From positions 1 through 42,054 of the forward strand of contig JAFODZ010000048.1 of NCBI GenBank assembly GCA_017380435.1: a stretch of 42,054 nt of DNA, written 5' to 3'. Origin of the DNA: Oscillospiraceae bacterium. GTDB taxonomy: Bacteria; Bacillota; Clostridia; Oscillospirales; Oscillospiraceae. How positions within the stretch are numbered: position 1 is the stretch's first letter; every line of letters begins with the position of its first letter. Below, piece after piece: positions 8,160 through 15,907 of this stretch. The notes under the pieces are model-generated. The model was given only the letters and a program-made list of their open reading frames with translations, was not told where the DNA came from and did not search any database. The position numbers were made by a program, and so were the translations under genes.

Positions 8160-8213
8160 GGCGTTTTTCATCCCGGCGAACTGCGTTCTTTGCCGGTAGG
8201 ATGAAAAAACGCT
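8160..8213 (-). promoter_or_regulatory. Leader hairpin followed by a U-rich tract: candidate transcription attenuator
   Basis: On the minus strand a long stem (AGCGTTTTTTCATCC with a near-complementary GGGATGAAAAACGCC, plus CCGGC/GCCGG nearer the loop) is followed at once by TTTTCTTTTT, then AGGAGG and the ATG at 8130. It lies between the promoter and the gene, beginning about where the transcript should start. Confidence 0.6.
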
Positions 8214-8220
8214 TTTTTTC

Positions 8221-8250
8221 ATTATAACCCGAACCGACCTCTTTTGGCAA
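8221..8250 (-). promoter_or_regulatory. Promoter of the phosphoribosyltransferase gene
   Basis: TTGCCA (8250-8245) and TATAAT (8226-8221) with an 18-base spacer. The -35 box lies in the loop and stem of the hairpin that ends the upstream NUDIX transcript. Confidence 0.65.
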
Positions 8251-8265
8251 GCAAAAAGAGGTCGG
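8234..8265. terminator. Hairpin after the NUDIX gene
   Basis: A 12-bp perfect stem (CCGACCTCTTTT and complement) with an 8-base loop, 22 bases past the NUDIX stop. The tract that follows on the minus strand (TTCGGGTT) is only weakly T-rich, so termination may be partial. Confidence 0.55.
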
Positions 8266-8287
8266 CATTTTTCCTAAAATTATGAAA

Positions 8288-8800
8288 TTATTTCTGTGCA
8301 GATTGCCATCCGGGAATTTGGCTCTCCTGCAGGCGGAACTGCCGGGCGATCACACGGCAGATCTCCTTTTTTTCAATCATTTCGTGGATCTGGGCAAAAG
8401 TGACCCATTTGGCAGCATCCGTTTCTCCGGGCAGCAGCTTTAACTGCTGGATGGGGGTATTGCGGACAAGGGTGTAGTAATCGAAATGGGCGTGGCGATC
8501 CGTGCCGGAGCCAATGTGCCGAAATTCTTCCGGGTCGGCATAAATGCCCGTCTCCTCAAACAGCTCTCGGGCGATGGCCTGGCGGCTGCTCTCCCCTGCC
8601 TGAGCCGCACCGCCGGAGTTTTCCCAAGTGCCGGGAAAGCTCTTTTCCGGTGCCCGGCGAGTCAGAAGGATATTGCCTTCTCCGTCGCTGACCCACACGC
8701 ATACCACAAGGCCGTACTCCCCTTTTTTCCAGGGCGTTCCCCGCAGGTGGACCTTGCCGGTCCGATTTCTGTTTCTGTCGTAAATATCGTTGTATTCCAT
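8288..8800 (-). CDS. NUDIX hydrolase
   Basis: A 170-residue NUDIX-fold protein with an intact signature at residues about 63-86: GG-x5-E followed by RELFEETGI, which provides the metal-binding glutamates. The N-terminal part (YDRNRNRTG, KGEYGLVVCVWV) resembles the NUDIX subgroup that includes YfcD and isopentenyl-diphosphate isomerase-like enzymes. A nucleoside-diphosphate-type substrate is therefore likely but not definable. The start lies 38 bases after the stop of the [FeFe] hydrogenase-like gene and has only a weak AAAGG site, which suggests cotranscription. It is followed by a hairpin. I see no direct functional link with the hydrogenase. Confidence 0.85.
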   Translation of the reverse strand: MEYNDIYDRNRNRTGKVHLRGTPWKKGEYGLVVCVWVSDGEGNILLTRRAPEKSFPGTWENSGGAAQAGESSRQAIARELFEETGIYADPEEFRHIGSGTDRHAHFDYYTLVRNTPIQQLKLLPGETDAAKWVTFAQIHEMIEKKEICRVIARQFRLQESQIPGWQSAQK

Positions 8801-8838
8801 GGAGGAAGAGCCTTTCTTTCTGATAAAATACCGCCGCG

Positions 8839-10344
8839 TTACTCCAGGCTTTTGCCTGTATCCTTATAAACGCTGTCCAGCGGACTTTCCCGGTCTGCCT
8901 CTTTCTGGTATCTGCCCACAACATTGCTGGCCAGCTCCACCGGCAGCAGCGTGCCTGCACCGGCCACACAGCCACCGGGGCAAGCCATTCCCTCCAGAAG
9001 ATAGCCGTCATATTTACCGGCCTTCGCCATAGCCATAAGCTTGCGGCAATCACGCAGGCCTTCTGCTCTTGCCGTCTTGACCTGGACGCCGTCTTGGGAG
9101 GTTTCCACCAGATCCGCCACAGCCTTTGCCACGCCGCCGGCCACCGCAAAGCCTCTGCCTGCGGCTGTCCCTTCATTGAGCACCTCAATTGGCTCAATGG
9201 TCTCAAAATCGACCTGCTTGGCCTCAAACATACCTTGCAGCTCTTCAAAGGTCAGAACAAAATCCACATCCGAGCGGATATCTGCGCGGATAGCTTCCAG
9301 CTTCTTGGCGGCGCAAGGGCCAACAAATACCACCTTGCAGCCGGGATATTGCTGCTTCATCAGCCGGGCGGTGAAAACCATAGGTGTCAGCGTCATGGAG
9401 ATATTTTTCGCTTCACCGGGGAACAGCTTATAGATCATAGAGTGCCACGCCGGGCAGCAGGAAGTTGCCATATATTTCTGCTGTGCAGGCACTTTTTCCA
9501 AAAAGTCCTTGGCTTCTTCGATGGTACACATATCTGCACCCACAGCCACCTCCACCACCCGGGCAAAGCCCAGAGTTTTCATCGCCGCCACAAACTTACC
9601 GGGGGTAGAATGCTTTCCAAACTGACCGATAAAGGCAGGGGCAACAATGGCGATCACCTTTTCCCCTTCCATAATGGAGCGGATAACCTGGAAGATCTGA
9701 CCCTTATCCACGATTGCGCCGAAGGGGCAGCTTACCAGACATTGACCGCAGGATACGCATTTATCCTGATTGATGACGGCTCTGCCGTGGTCATCGGAGC
9801 CAATGGCATCCATACCGCAGGCCGCCTGACAGGGGCGCTCCAGATGGATAATTGCGTGGTAGGGACAGGCTTTGGCGCACTTGCCGCACTTAATGCATTT
9901 TTCCGGGTCGATGAAGCTTTTGCCGTTGACAAAGCTAATGGCATCTTTCGGACAGACCTTTTGGCAGGACGCAGCCAGACAATTCTGGCAGCTCTCTGTC
10001 ACCCGATATTGGTTGGTGGGGCAGGCGTGGCAGGCATAGGGAATAATGTTGATCAGCGGCGGTTCATAGTACTGTTCCGCCACCGCAGCGGCATCCATTC
10101 CCTCCGTCATCAGACTGCGGGTCTGAATCGGGCGGATGGACAGGCCCATAGCCAGACGCACCCGTTCACCGGCAATGGCCCGCTCCAGAAAAACAGATTC
10201 TCTGTGCAGCGGCTGATCGCCGGGGACGATAATATACGGCAGATCCTCCGCCTTGGTGTAGTCGCCGCCGGCATATGCCATTCGGGCTACCTCCGTGAAC
10301 ACCTTTTTGCGGATATCCGTAATTAGCGAAGGAATTCCTCTCAT
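8839..10344 (-). CDS. [FeFe] hydrogenase-like protein with ferredoxin domains (group B-like)
   Basis: A 501-residue soluble protein. Cysteines at residues about 105-131 precede two ferredoxin-type 4Fe-4S motifs (CIKCGKCAKACP near 150-161, CVSCGQCLVSCP near 196-207). The catalytic domain then shows all three H-cluster motifs: TSCCPAW (294-300), VGPCAAKK (341-348) and EGMACPGGC (451-459). The GPCAAKK and MACPGGC variants, instead of MPCTAKK and MACPGGC, point to the poorly studied group B. Enzymes of this superfamily reduce protons or oxidise H2 using ferredoxin; some members are sensors. The ATG at 10344 follows GGGAGAG. No HydE/F/G maturases or partner subunits occur in the window. Confidence 0.85.
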   Translation of the reverse strand: MRGIPSLITDIRKKVFTEVARMAYAGGDYTKAEDLPYIIVPGDQPLHRESVFLERAIAGERVRLAMGLSIRPIQTRSLMTEGMDAAAVAEQYYEPPLINIIPYACHACPTNQYRVTESCQNCLAASCQKVCPKDAISFVNGKSFIDPEKCIKCGKCAKACPYHAIIHLERPCQAACGMDAIGSDDHGRAVINQDKCVSCGQCLVSCPFGAIVDKGQIFQVIRSIMEGEKVIAIVAPAFIGQFGKHSTPGKFVAAMKTLGFARVVEVAVGADMCTIEEAKDFLEKVPAQQKYMATSCCPAWHSMIYKLFPGEAKNISMTLTPMVFTARLMKQQYPGCKVVFVGPCAAKKLEAIRADIRSDVDFVLTFEELQGMFEAKQVDFETIEPIEVLNEGTAAGRGFAVAGGVAKAVADLVETSQDGVQVKTARAEGLRDCRKLMAMAKAGKYDGYLLEGMACPGGCVAGAGTLLPVELASNVVGRYQKEADRESPLDSVYKDTGKSLE

Positions 10345-10371
10345 TTTCGTCTCTCCCTGAATTTTTTCTCT

Positions 10372-10400
10372 ATTATAACAAATATGCACAGGATATTCAA
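10372..10400 (-). promoter_or_regulatory. Promoter of the [FeFe] hydrogenase-like gene
   Basis: TTGAAT (10400-10395) and TATAAT (10377-10372) with a 17-base spacer and an extended TGT just before the -10 box. Confidence 0.8.
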
Positions 10401-10447
10401 GGTCAATTCCTGGCTGCGGTGCATATTCCTTCCTGTACATTTTGGGG

Positions 10448-11317
10448 TTACAGGTTGTGCAGATGATCCTTAAGATACTGCAAGACTTTTTTCTTATCCG
10501 CCGACCAAAGGGGCGCAATCAAGTCTTTTTTCGCCCCGTCGCCGGTAATGCGGTGAACCACCGTTTCCGCCGGCAGTACGCCCAGACACCGATCGAGAAT
10601 CTTTGCGTATTCCGGCAGCTCCAGGCAGTGGAATTTTCCTGCCAAATAATCCCGGGCAAGGTCCGTATCCTTGAGTACATGCAGCAGATGGAATTTCACC
10701 CCATCCGTACCCGCCGCCACCGCAGCACGGGTAGTCTGTACCATCATCTCTTCCGTTTCACCGGGCAGTCCCAGAATAATATGGGTCACCACATCGATCC
10801 CGGCTGCTTTCAACCGTTTTACCCCGTCGAAATACACCCCATTGTCATATCCCCGGCGGATATATCGGATGCTTTCCGGGTGGATCGTCTGCAGCCCCAG
10901 CTCCACGGATACCGGTTTTTCGGTATTGAGCCGGGCCAGCAGCGCGATCACATCGTCGCCCAGGCAGTCCGGCCTTGTGCCTATGGAAAGAGCCACCACA
11001 TCCTCCCCTTCCATGGCTTCCCGGTAATAGCGTTCTAACACATCCACAGGGGCATAAGTGTTGGTAAAGGACTGAAAATAAGGAATAAACTTCCGGCCGC
11101 CCTTAAAGGCCACCTTTTCCTTTGCCTGCATCAGTTGGGCAGCAATACCACATCCCCGACCAGCAAAGGCGCTGCCCCCCTCCGGGCCGCAGAAAATACA
11201 CCCGCCTGTTCCCAGCGTACCATCCCGGTTCGGGCAAGTAAACCCGGCGTCGATCCCCAGCTTATAGACCTTGCAGCCATAGCGCTTACGATAATACTCC
11301 GATAGTCCAATTGCCAT
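10448..11317 (-). CDS. TIGR01212-family radical SAM protein (YhcC-like)
   Basis: A 289-residue radical SAM protein. The cluster-binding cysteines appear as TCPNRDGTLGTGGCIFC (C28, C40, C43), the unusual long spacing typical of the TIGR01212/YhcC family rather than CxxxCxxC. IILGLPGETEEMM is the GLPGET-type motif common in Elp3-like radical SAM enzymes. The ATG at 11317 was chosen over one nine codons upstream because AGGAGG lies eight bases before it. Family members have no settled biochemical role; tRNA or cofactor modification has been suggested from similarity to Elp3. It is transcribed from its own promoter, ahead of but separate from the hydrogenase gene. Confidence 0.88.
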   Translation of the reverse strand: MAIGLSEYYRKRYGCKVYKLGIDAGFTCPNRDGTLGTGGCIFCGPEGGSAFAGRGCGIAAQLMQAKEKVAFKGGRKFIPYFQSFTNTYAPVDVLERYYREAMEGEDVVALSIGTRPDCLGDDVIALLARLNTEKPVSVELGLQTIHPESIRYIRRGYDNGVYFDGVKRLKAAGIDVVTHIILGLPGETEEMMVQTTRAAVAAGTDGVKFHLLHVLKDTDLARDYLAGKFHCLELPEYAKILDRCLGVLPAETVVHRITGDGAKKDLIAPLWSADKKKVLQYLKDHLHNL

Positions 11318-11342
11318 GGGCCTCACCTCCTGCGTTTTTTTC

Positions 11343-11371
11343 ATTATAGCATAAAAATCCCCACGGTGCAG
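11343..11371 (-). promoter_or_regulatory. Extended -10 promoter of the radical SAM gene
   Basis: TGCTATAAT gives a strong extended -10 (TATAAT at 11348-11343); the -35 region CTGCAC (11371-11366) at 17 bases is poor. Confidence 0.6.
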
Positions 11372-11445
11372 AAAAATTTAGTTATTTTTACAGATCCTGT
11401 ATAGATTCCAAAAAAATGGCAACAATGAGCTATGGAGGTGCTAAT

Positions 11446-12105
11446 ATGCGCAAAATAAAACTTTGGGAAATCCTGAAGGGTAAGGGCTACTACATAGCCC
11501 TGGTCCTGTGTGCCGCGGCTATCGGGATTTCCGGCTATTTGTATTACCAAAACAAAGAAAAACCCAGCGATTCCCTGGATAACACACCTGTTATCAACAA
11601 CTCTGTAAACAAAGACGATGTAGAAGCAGTTGCAACCGAACCGAGCGCTACCGATCCTACCCCCTCTGCGCCTACCCAGGCCGACAAGAAGCCGGGCAAG
11701 ATCACGCGCCCCGTCTCCGGCGAAACTGTGCTGGAATACGCCATGGAGGCTCTGAGCTACAATCCCACCACCCGGGATTGGCGTGTGCACAACGGCATCG
11801 ATATCGCCGCTGAACCCGGCACAGAGGTTTGCGCCGCCGCTGACGGCACAGTTTATACCGTTTACGAGGATGAAACCATGGGCACCACCGTGGTGATTCG
11901 TCACGATGGCGGTTATGTGACCAAGTATGCCTCTCTGGCTGCGGAGGTCAGCGTAAGCGCCGGGCAGGCGGTTAAGGCCGGAGATGCCATCGGCACAGTT
12001 GGCTGCACCGCTTTGCTGGAAACTGCCATCGGCGACCACCTGCATTTCTCCGTGACCTGCAACGGCGAGGCCGTTGATCCCAACGCATTTTTAAATGCAG
12101 GCTGA
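11446..12105 (+). CDS. M23-family metallopeptidase, SpoIIQ-like membrane protein
   Basis: A 219-residue protein with a short cytoplasmic N-terminus, one membrane helix (residues about 15-34), an acidic/Thr-Pro linker, and an M23 (LytM-type) domain. Zinc ligands are intact: H115 and D119 in HNGIDI, and the HLH pair with H198 and H200. Size and layout match SpoIIQ of Clostridia, the forespore protein that joins SpoIIIAH across the engulfing membranes. Clostridial SpoIIQ often keeps the full metal site, as here. The ATG at 11446 follows GGAGGT at six bases. A general cell-wall endopeptidase is the alternative. No convincing sigma-F promoter could be placed upstream. Confidence 0.75.
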   Translation: MRKIKLWEILKGKGYYIALVLCAAAIGISGYLYYQNKEKPSDSLDNTPVINNSVNKDDVEAVATEPSATDPTPSAPTQADKKPGKITRPVSGETVLEYAMEALSYNPTTRDWRVHNGIDIAAEPGTEVCAAADGTVYTVYEDETMGTTVVIRHDGGYVTKYASLAAEVSVSAGQAVKAGDAIGTVGCTALLETAIGDHLHFSVTCNGEAVDPNAFLNAG

Positions 12106-12112
12106 CCCTCTG

Positions 12113-12136
12113 AAGGGTGCCCCATCGGGCACCCTT
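12113..12136 (+). terminator. Terminator of the M23 peptidase gene
   Basis: A 10-bp perfect stem AAGGGTGCCC with a 4-base loop, followed by TCTCTTT. Confidence 0.85.
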
Positions 12137-12147
12137 TCTCTTTGCCA

Positions 12148-12176
12148 TTGACACCGGTGGTTTTTGAGATTATAAT
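12148..12176 (+). promoter_or_regulatory. Consensus promoter of the DUF1292 gene
   Basis: A perfect TTGACA (12148-12153), 17 bases, then a perfect TATAAT (12171-12176). The start codon is 25 bases further on. Confidence 0.9.
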
Positions 12177-12201
12177 AAAGAAAAAACTTAGGAGGTTCAC
12201 T

Positions 12202-12492
12202 ATGGAAAACCAAGATCTGTTGCAGGAAGAGGAAGTCTCTACCCTGACCCTCACCGACGAAAACGGTGTGGATACTGAATTTGAGTACTTAGACTGCATC
12301 GAATACGAAGGCAAGGAATATCTGTTCCTGCTGCCCATCGACGATGCGGAAAACGGCATCGTGATCCTGGAGGTCGAGCCGGTGGATGAGGAAACCGAAA
12401 ACTACCTGTCCGTCACCGACACCGATATCCTGGACGCCGTTTACGGCATCTTCAAAGAAAAATACCAGGACGTCCTGGAATTTGAGGATTAA
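12202..12492 (+). CDS. DUF1292 family protein
   Basis: A 96-residue, very acidic cytoplasmic protein. Its centre (LTDENGVDTEFEYLDCIEYEGKEY, given here only by its ends LTDENG and EGKEY, then LLPID and EEVILEVE-like strand) fits DUF1292, the YrzB family widespread in Firmicutes. Family members are small beta-rich proteins of unknown biochemical role, often encoded near ruvX and yrzL; here the gene stands alone. The ATG at 12202 has AGGAGG six bases upstream and a perfect consensus promoter, so expression is probably strong and constitutive. No catalytic motif is seen. Confidence 0.85.
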   Translation: MENQDLLQEEEVSTLTLTDENGVDTEFEYLDCIEYEGKEYLFLLPIDDAENGIVILEVEPVDEETENYLSVTDTDILDAVYGIFKEKYQDVLEFED

Positions 12493-12500
12493 TATCAACA

Positions 12501-12534
12501 AATATCCCCTGTCTTCGAGAAGACAGGGGATATT
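12501..12534. terminator. Bidirectional terminator between the DUF1292 and ABC transporter genes
   Basis: A 15-bp perfect stem (12501-12515 and 12520-12534) with a 4-base CGAG loop and T-rich flanks in both directions. It ends one base before the stop codon of the opposite gene. Confidence 0.88.
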
Positions 12535-12535
12535 T

Positions 12536-14206
12536 TTATTTGTTTTTGAAAGTCACAGTACATTGACCGGCTTGCATCTGCAGCGTCCAGTCTGCGATCT
12601 GTGTAGCAGCTTCCCGGTGTGTGACAGCAATGCAGGTCTTGCCGGTTAGCTCACGAATGCGGCTAAGCACCAGCTTTTCTGTGGGGTCATCCAGCGCCGA
12701 GGTTGCCTCATCCAACAGCAAAATGGGTGCATCGCTGAGGATGGCCCGGGCAATGCTCAACCGCTGCGCCTGGCCCTCGGAAAGTCCCAAAGCATTTTCG
12801 CCCACTACGGTATCCAGCCCCATCGGCAAAGAGGGCAAATAATCGTCCATTGCGCTGACATACAGAGCCTGCCGGATCTGCTCATCGGTGGCATTTTGGT
12901 TGGTCACCAGCAGATTCTCCCGCAAAGTTCCGCTCAGCAGCAGATTGCCCTGAGGCACATAAGCAAACAGGCGGCGGGTGGTACTATCTACCGGCACAAG
13001 GCCGTCGGGCGTCTGCATCCCAAGCTGGCCGGAGCCGGGTTTGAAAATTCCCAGCAGCAGCTTCAGCAGGGTACTCTTGCCAATACCGGAATGACCCACG
13101 ATCACACCGAAGCTGCCCTTGGGCAAGGTGAACTCTGCGTGGTTAAATACATAGTCCCGGTCGTAGGCGAAGGTCAATTCCCGAGCCTGGATGCCGGTCA
13201 TTTGGCTGTAAAGCTCCTCGGCATCCTTGCGGCTGGTATCTTCGGTATTGCATACCGCGTCCAGCTCCATCAGCCGCTCTGCAGATGCGCACACAGCCGC
13301 GTACTGCGGGCCAATGCCGGACATATTGGTGAACGGCCCCCGGATCTGCGCAATCAGTTGGGTGACAGCGGTCAATGTACCAAAGGTCATCGTACCGTCC
13401 AAAATGCCGGAAGCACAGAAAACAAGCCCGCCAAAGGAAGAGCCATAGGCCAGAACATTGACACAGGTGCTGGAAATCAGGGAGATGTTTTTCCGCTTGC
13501 GTTGCAGCTCATAGCGCTCCTGCAGGAATACATCGGACCGCTCCTCCATTACAGAGGCAATATCCATAGCCTGCACCATCAGAAGCTTTTCCAAGGTTTC
13601 CTGGATAAAGCCGGAAACCTTGCCCTGGGCCTTACTGACCTGTTTATTCAGACCCCGCAAGTGCTTGCGGACGATGCCGGTGACCACAACTACCACGATA
13701 CCGCCTAATAAGATCACATAGGTCAGTTTCGGCTCAATGGCGACCAAAACCGAGATGGCTGTAATCAGCTTGGTAACCATAGATGCCACCGAGGGAAGAA
13801 TGGACATAATGCCGGAAATAAACACCTGCACATCATGGTTCATACAGCTGAGCATATCGCCGGTGTGGTATTTAGATACCTGAGAAAATTCACCCCGAAG
13901 CAGGCCGTGGAGAAAACGCTTTTTTAAATCCCGGTCGATAGCCGCGTTGAGTCGGTCCCGCAGTCCGTGGATCAGCATATGATCTGCCACCATCGCCACG
14001 ATCAACGCGCCCTGGCGCAAACAGGCGTGTAAAAACGCTTGGGAATCCCGAAGCTGGGCAGCATCGATAACCGCCTTGGAGCCAAGGGCAAACCAAACAC
14101 CGAACACCGCGCTGGCAACATTGCACAAAACCAGCAAAATCAGTGCCGGAATCCAGGGCCGCAGCAACCGAATGATCCAGGGCAAAACTCTCTTATTCTG
14201 TTCCAA
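12536..14206 (-). CDS. ABC transporter, fused permease and ATPase
   Basis: A half-transporter of about 556 residues: an exporter-type membrane domain with six predicted helices (residues about 15-310), then an ATPase domain. Visible ATPase motifs are Walker A (GHSGIGKST), signature LSEGQAQR and Walker B (PILLLDEATSALD). A GTG lies directly against the ribosome binding site. The TTG at 14206 is preferred because AGGAGG then sits eight bases upstream, but this is a judgement. Such proteins work as dimers and export lipids, peptides or drugs, or sometimes import cofactors. Only one half-transporter is present, so a homodimer is likely. No neighbour reveals the substrate. Confidence 0.85.
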   Translation of the reverse strand: MEQNKRVLPWIIRLLRPWIPALILLVLCNVASAVFGVWFALGSKAVIDAAQLRDSQAFLHACLRQGALIVAMVADHMLIHGLRDRLNAAIDRDLKKRFLHGLLRGEFSQVSKYHTGDMLSCMNHDVQVFISGIMSILPSVASMVTKLITAISVLVAIEPKLTYVILLGGIVVVVVTGIVRKHLRGLNKQVSKAQGKVSGFIQETLEKLLMVQAMDIASVMEERSDVFLQERYELQRKRKNISLISSTCVNVLAYGSSFGGLVFCASGILDGTMTFGTLTAVTQLIAQIRGPFTNMSGIGPQYAAVCASAERLMELDAVCNTEDTSRKDAEELYSQMTGIQARELTFAYDRDYVFNHAEFTLPKGSFGVIVGHSGIGKSTLLKLLLGIFKPGSGQLGMQTPDGLVPVDSTTRRLFAYVPQGNLLLSGTLRENLLVTNQNATDEQIRQALYVSAMDDYLPSLPMGLDTVVGENALGLSEGQAQRLSIARAILSDAPILLLDEATSALDDPTEKLVLSRIRELTGKTCIAVTHREAATQIADWTLQMQAGQCTVTFKNK

Positions 14207-14235
14207 TTCCGACACCTCCTTCTATTTTTCCGTAA

Positions 14236-14264
14236 ATTATACCATTTTTTGAAGCAACCGTCAA
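14236..14264 (-). promoter_or_regulatory. Promoter of the ABC transporter gene
   Basis: TTGACG (14264-14259) and TATAAT (14241-14236), 17-base spacer, immediately downstream of the flavin reductase stop codon. Confidence 0.85.
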
Positions 14265-14789
14265 CTATTCGATCACATAAGCTGCCATAATCTGGCCATA
14301 ATAAGCTGTGTGGTAATCTCCGTGATCCCAACCCTCGGGGATGGGATAGTACCGCCGGGTGTTTTCCTCGTTGATGGCGTTGGGATCCTGATCCTGGCGG
14401 TAGATCACCTTGCACTCCAATGTCAGCGGCAGCTGGCGAATGCCGGGCACGCTGATCGTCTCCGGTTCTTCCAGAGTCAGCCCCAGTTCCTTAACCTTGT
14501 CGATATCTCTGCCGGAACGGGTTCCGCAAATGCTCAAAATGGACTTATCGTATTCGCCGTAGGGCACATTCACCGTAAATTCCGGGTTTTTGTCCAAAAG
14601 CTCCTTGGTATAGCGGCTCTCCCGGACAAAGGCAATAAAGATGGGTTTGCCCCACTGGATACCCAGCGTACCCCAGCCGATGGTCATGGGATTGACCTGG
14701 CCCTCTGCAGCCACCGTGATCAGCACACCTTTACCCACATGCGCAAGGATATGTCCCGCTTCGTCCCACACTTCAATTTTCCGTTTCAT
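14265..14789 (-). CDS. Flavin reductase family protein
   Basis: A 174-residue protein with the split-barrel flavin-binding fold: the N-terminal VLITVAAEGQVNPMTIGWG, the FIAFVRESRYTKELL helix and NPEFTVNVP match the flavin reductase-like (FMN-binding) family. Members in anaerobes bind FMN and are often called flavin reductases or flavoredoxins; the physiological partner is usually unknown. The ATG at 14789 follows AGGAGG. It has its own promoter, and the ABC transporter promoter begins right at its stop codon, so readthrough into that gene is possible. No partner oxygenase or nitroreductase is nearby. Confidence 0.85.
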   Translation of the reverse strand: MKRKIEVWDEAGHILAHVGKGVLITVAAEGQVNPMTIGWGTLGIQWGKPIFIAFVRESRYTKELLDKNPEFTVNVPYGEYDKSILSICGTRSGRDIDKVKELGLTLEEPETISVPGIRQLPLTLECKVIYRQDQDPNAINEENTRRYYPIPEGWDHGDYHTAYYGQIMAAYVIE

Positions 14790-14819
14790 AATAAATCCTC
14801 CTTACAGATTTTCCCGCCT

Positions 14820-14848
14820 ATTATATTGCGTCTTGACAAGCGCTGCAA
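14820..14848 (-). promoter_or_regulatory. Promoter of the flavin reductase gene
   Basis: TTGCAG (14848-14843) and TATAAT (14825-14820) with a 17-base spacer. Confidence 0.75.
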
Positions 14849-14867
14849 GAAAATCCTGTCAGCGGTG

Positions 14868-15758
14868 TTAAACTTTCCGCTGCTTATACTGCAGCTCCTG
14901 TTTTTTATTGATGACTGAAGTTCCCGGCTCTACCGACTGTGTGATGAACACATTCGAGCCGATCACAGAACCTTTGCCAATCACCGTGTCGCCGCCCAAA
15001 ATGGAGGCGCCGGCATAGATGGTCACATCGTCTTCGATGGTAGGATGGCGCCGCTTGCCCCGCAAGCTTTGACCGCCTCGGGTGGATAACGCGCCCAGCG
15101 TGACACCCTGGTAGATCTTCACATTTTTTCCGATGACGGTGGTTTCGCCGATGACGATACCGGTTCCGTGGTCGATGAAGAAATACTCGTCGATAGTCGC
15201 GCCGGGGTGGATATCGATACCGGTCAGATTGTGGGCATATTCCGTCATGATTCGGGGAAGCATAGGAACACCCAGCAAATATAGTTCGTGTGCCAGCCGG
15301 AACACCGTGATGGCAAACATACCGGGATAGGAGAAAATGATCTCCGCCATGCCGGTTGCCGCCGGGTCGCCGTCGTAGGCAGCCTGCAGATCGGTCTGCA
15401 CCATAGCACGGATCTGGGGAATCCGGGCAAAAAATGCCAGGCAGATCTCCTGCGCTTTGTTGGCAGCTTCCCCTTCCTCCTGGCCCTGGCCCTGCAGGAC
15501 CAGCTTGATCTGTCCGGTGAGCCGGAACATCACATCCTCGATCAATGCAGAAATATTGGGCTTTCTATTATAAAACTTATAGTTTTTATCCGGAAAATAT
15601 CCGGGATAAATGATCTTACGCAGCTTTTTTACAATATCGATAACCGCATCCCGGTCGGGACAACGCATCTGCTCCAGCCGGTCAATATCCCGCCCGTTGC
15701 CATAGTCGTCGAGAATGCTTTCCACGATTTGTTCGATCTGTTTTTCCATAGATATCAT
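14868..15758 (-). CDS. cysE: Serine O-acetyltransferase
   Basis: A 296-residue enzyme that makes O-acetylserine from serine and acetyl-CoA, the first step of cysteine synthesis. The N-terminal helical half is followed by a left-handed beta-helix with hexapeptide repeats and the family signatures GIDIHPGATIDEYFFIDHG and VTLGALSTRGGQ. The N-terminal extension makes it resemble the EpsC form found in anaerobes. Two ATG codons lie three apart; 15758 is preferred because AGGAGG sits seven bases upstream. It is divergent from cysK, which uses its product, across 149 bases that hold both promoters, so joint regulation is likely. Confidence 0.92.
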   Translation of the reverse strand: MISMEKQIEQIVESILDDYGNGRDIDRLEQMRCPDRDAVIDIVKKLRKIIYPGYFPDKNYKFYNRKPNISALIEDVMFRLTGQIKLVLQGQGQEEGEAANKAQEICLAFFARIPQIRAMVQTDLQAAYDGDPAATGMAEIIFSYPGMFAITVFRLAHELYLLGVPMLPRIMTEYAHNLTGIDIHPGATIDEYFFIDHGTGIVIGETTVIGKNVKIYQGVTLGALSTRGGQSLRGKRRHPTIEDDVTIYAGASILGGDTVIGKGSVIGSNVFITQSVEPGTSVINKKQELQYKQRKV

Positions 15759-15811
15759 AGGAATTCCTCCTTCCAGGCTCTGGGAGCATAAACGCCTCAG
15801 TTCCTTGCCCT

Positions 15812-15840
15812 ATTGTATAACATACGCAAACACAAGTCAA
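15812..15840 (-). promoter_or_regulatory. Promoter of cysE
   Basis: TTGACT (15840-15835) and TACAAT (15817-15812) with a 17-base spacer; its -35 is 8 bases from the divergent cysK -35 box. Confidence 0.8.
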
Positions 15841-15848
15841 TGTTCCTA

Positions 15849-15878
15849 TTGACCGGAAGGGGCTTTTTGCTTTATAAT
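15849..15878 (+). promoter_or_regulatory. Promoter of cysK
   Basis: TTGACC (15849-15854) and TATAAT (15873-15878) with an 18-base spacer, 30 bases before the cysK start. Confidence 0.8.
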
Positions 15879-15907
15879 AAGATAAATTTTCTTGGGAGGG
15901 TCACCAC

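Noticed and set aside
7881-8222. Alternative minus-strand frame starting MKKSVFSSY near the PRTase promoter
   Set aside because: Its ATG overlaps the -10 box and so lies upstream of the likely transcript start; it is out of frame with the real gene.
11398-11426. Sigma-F-like promoter (GTATA...GGCAACAAT) ahead of the M23 gene
   Set aside because: The spacer is too short (14) and the implied start would fall on the ribosome binding site.
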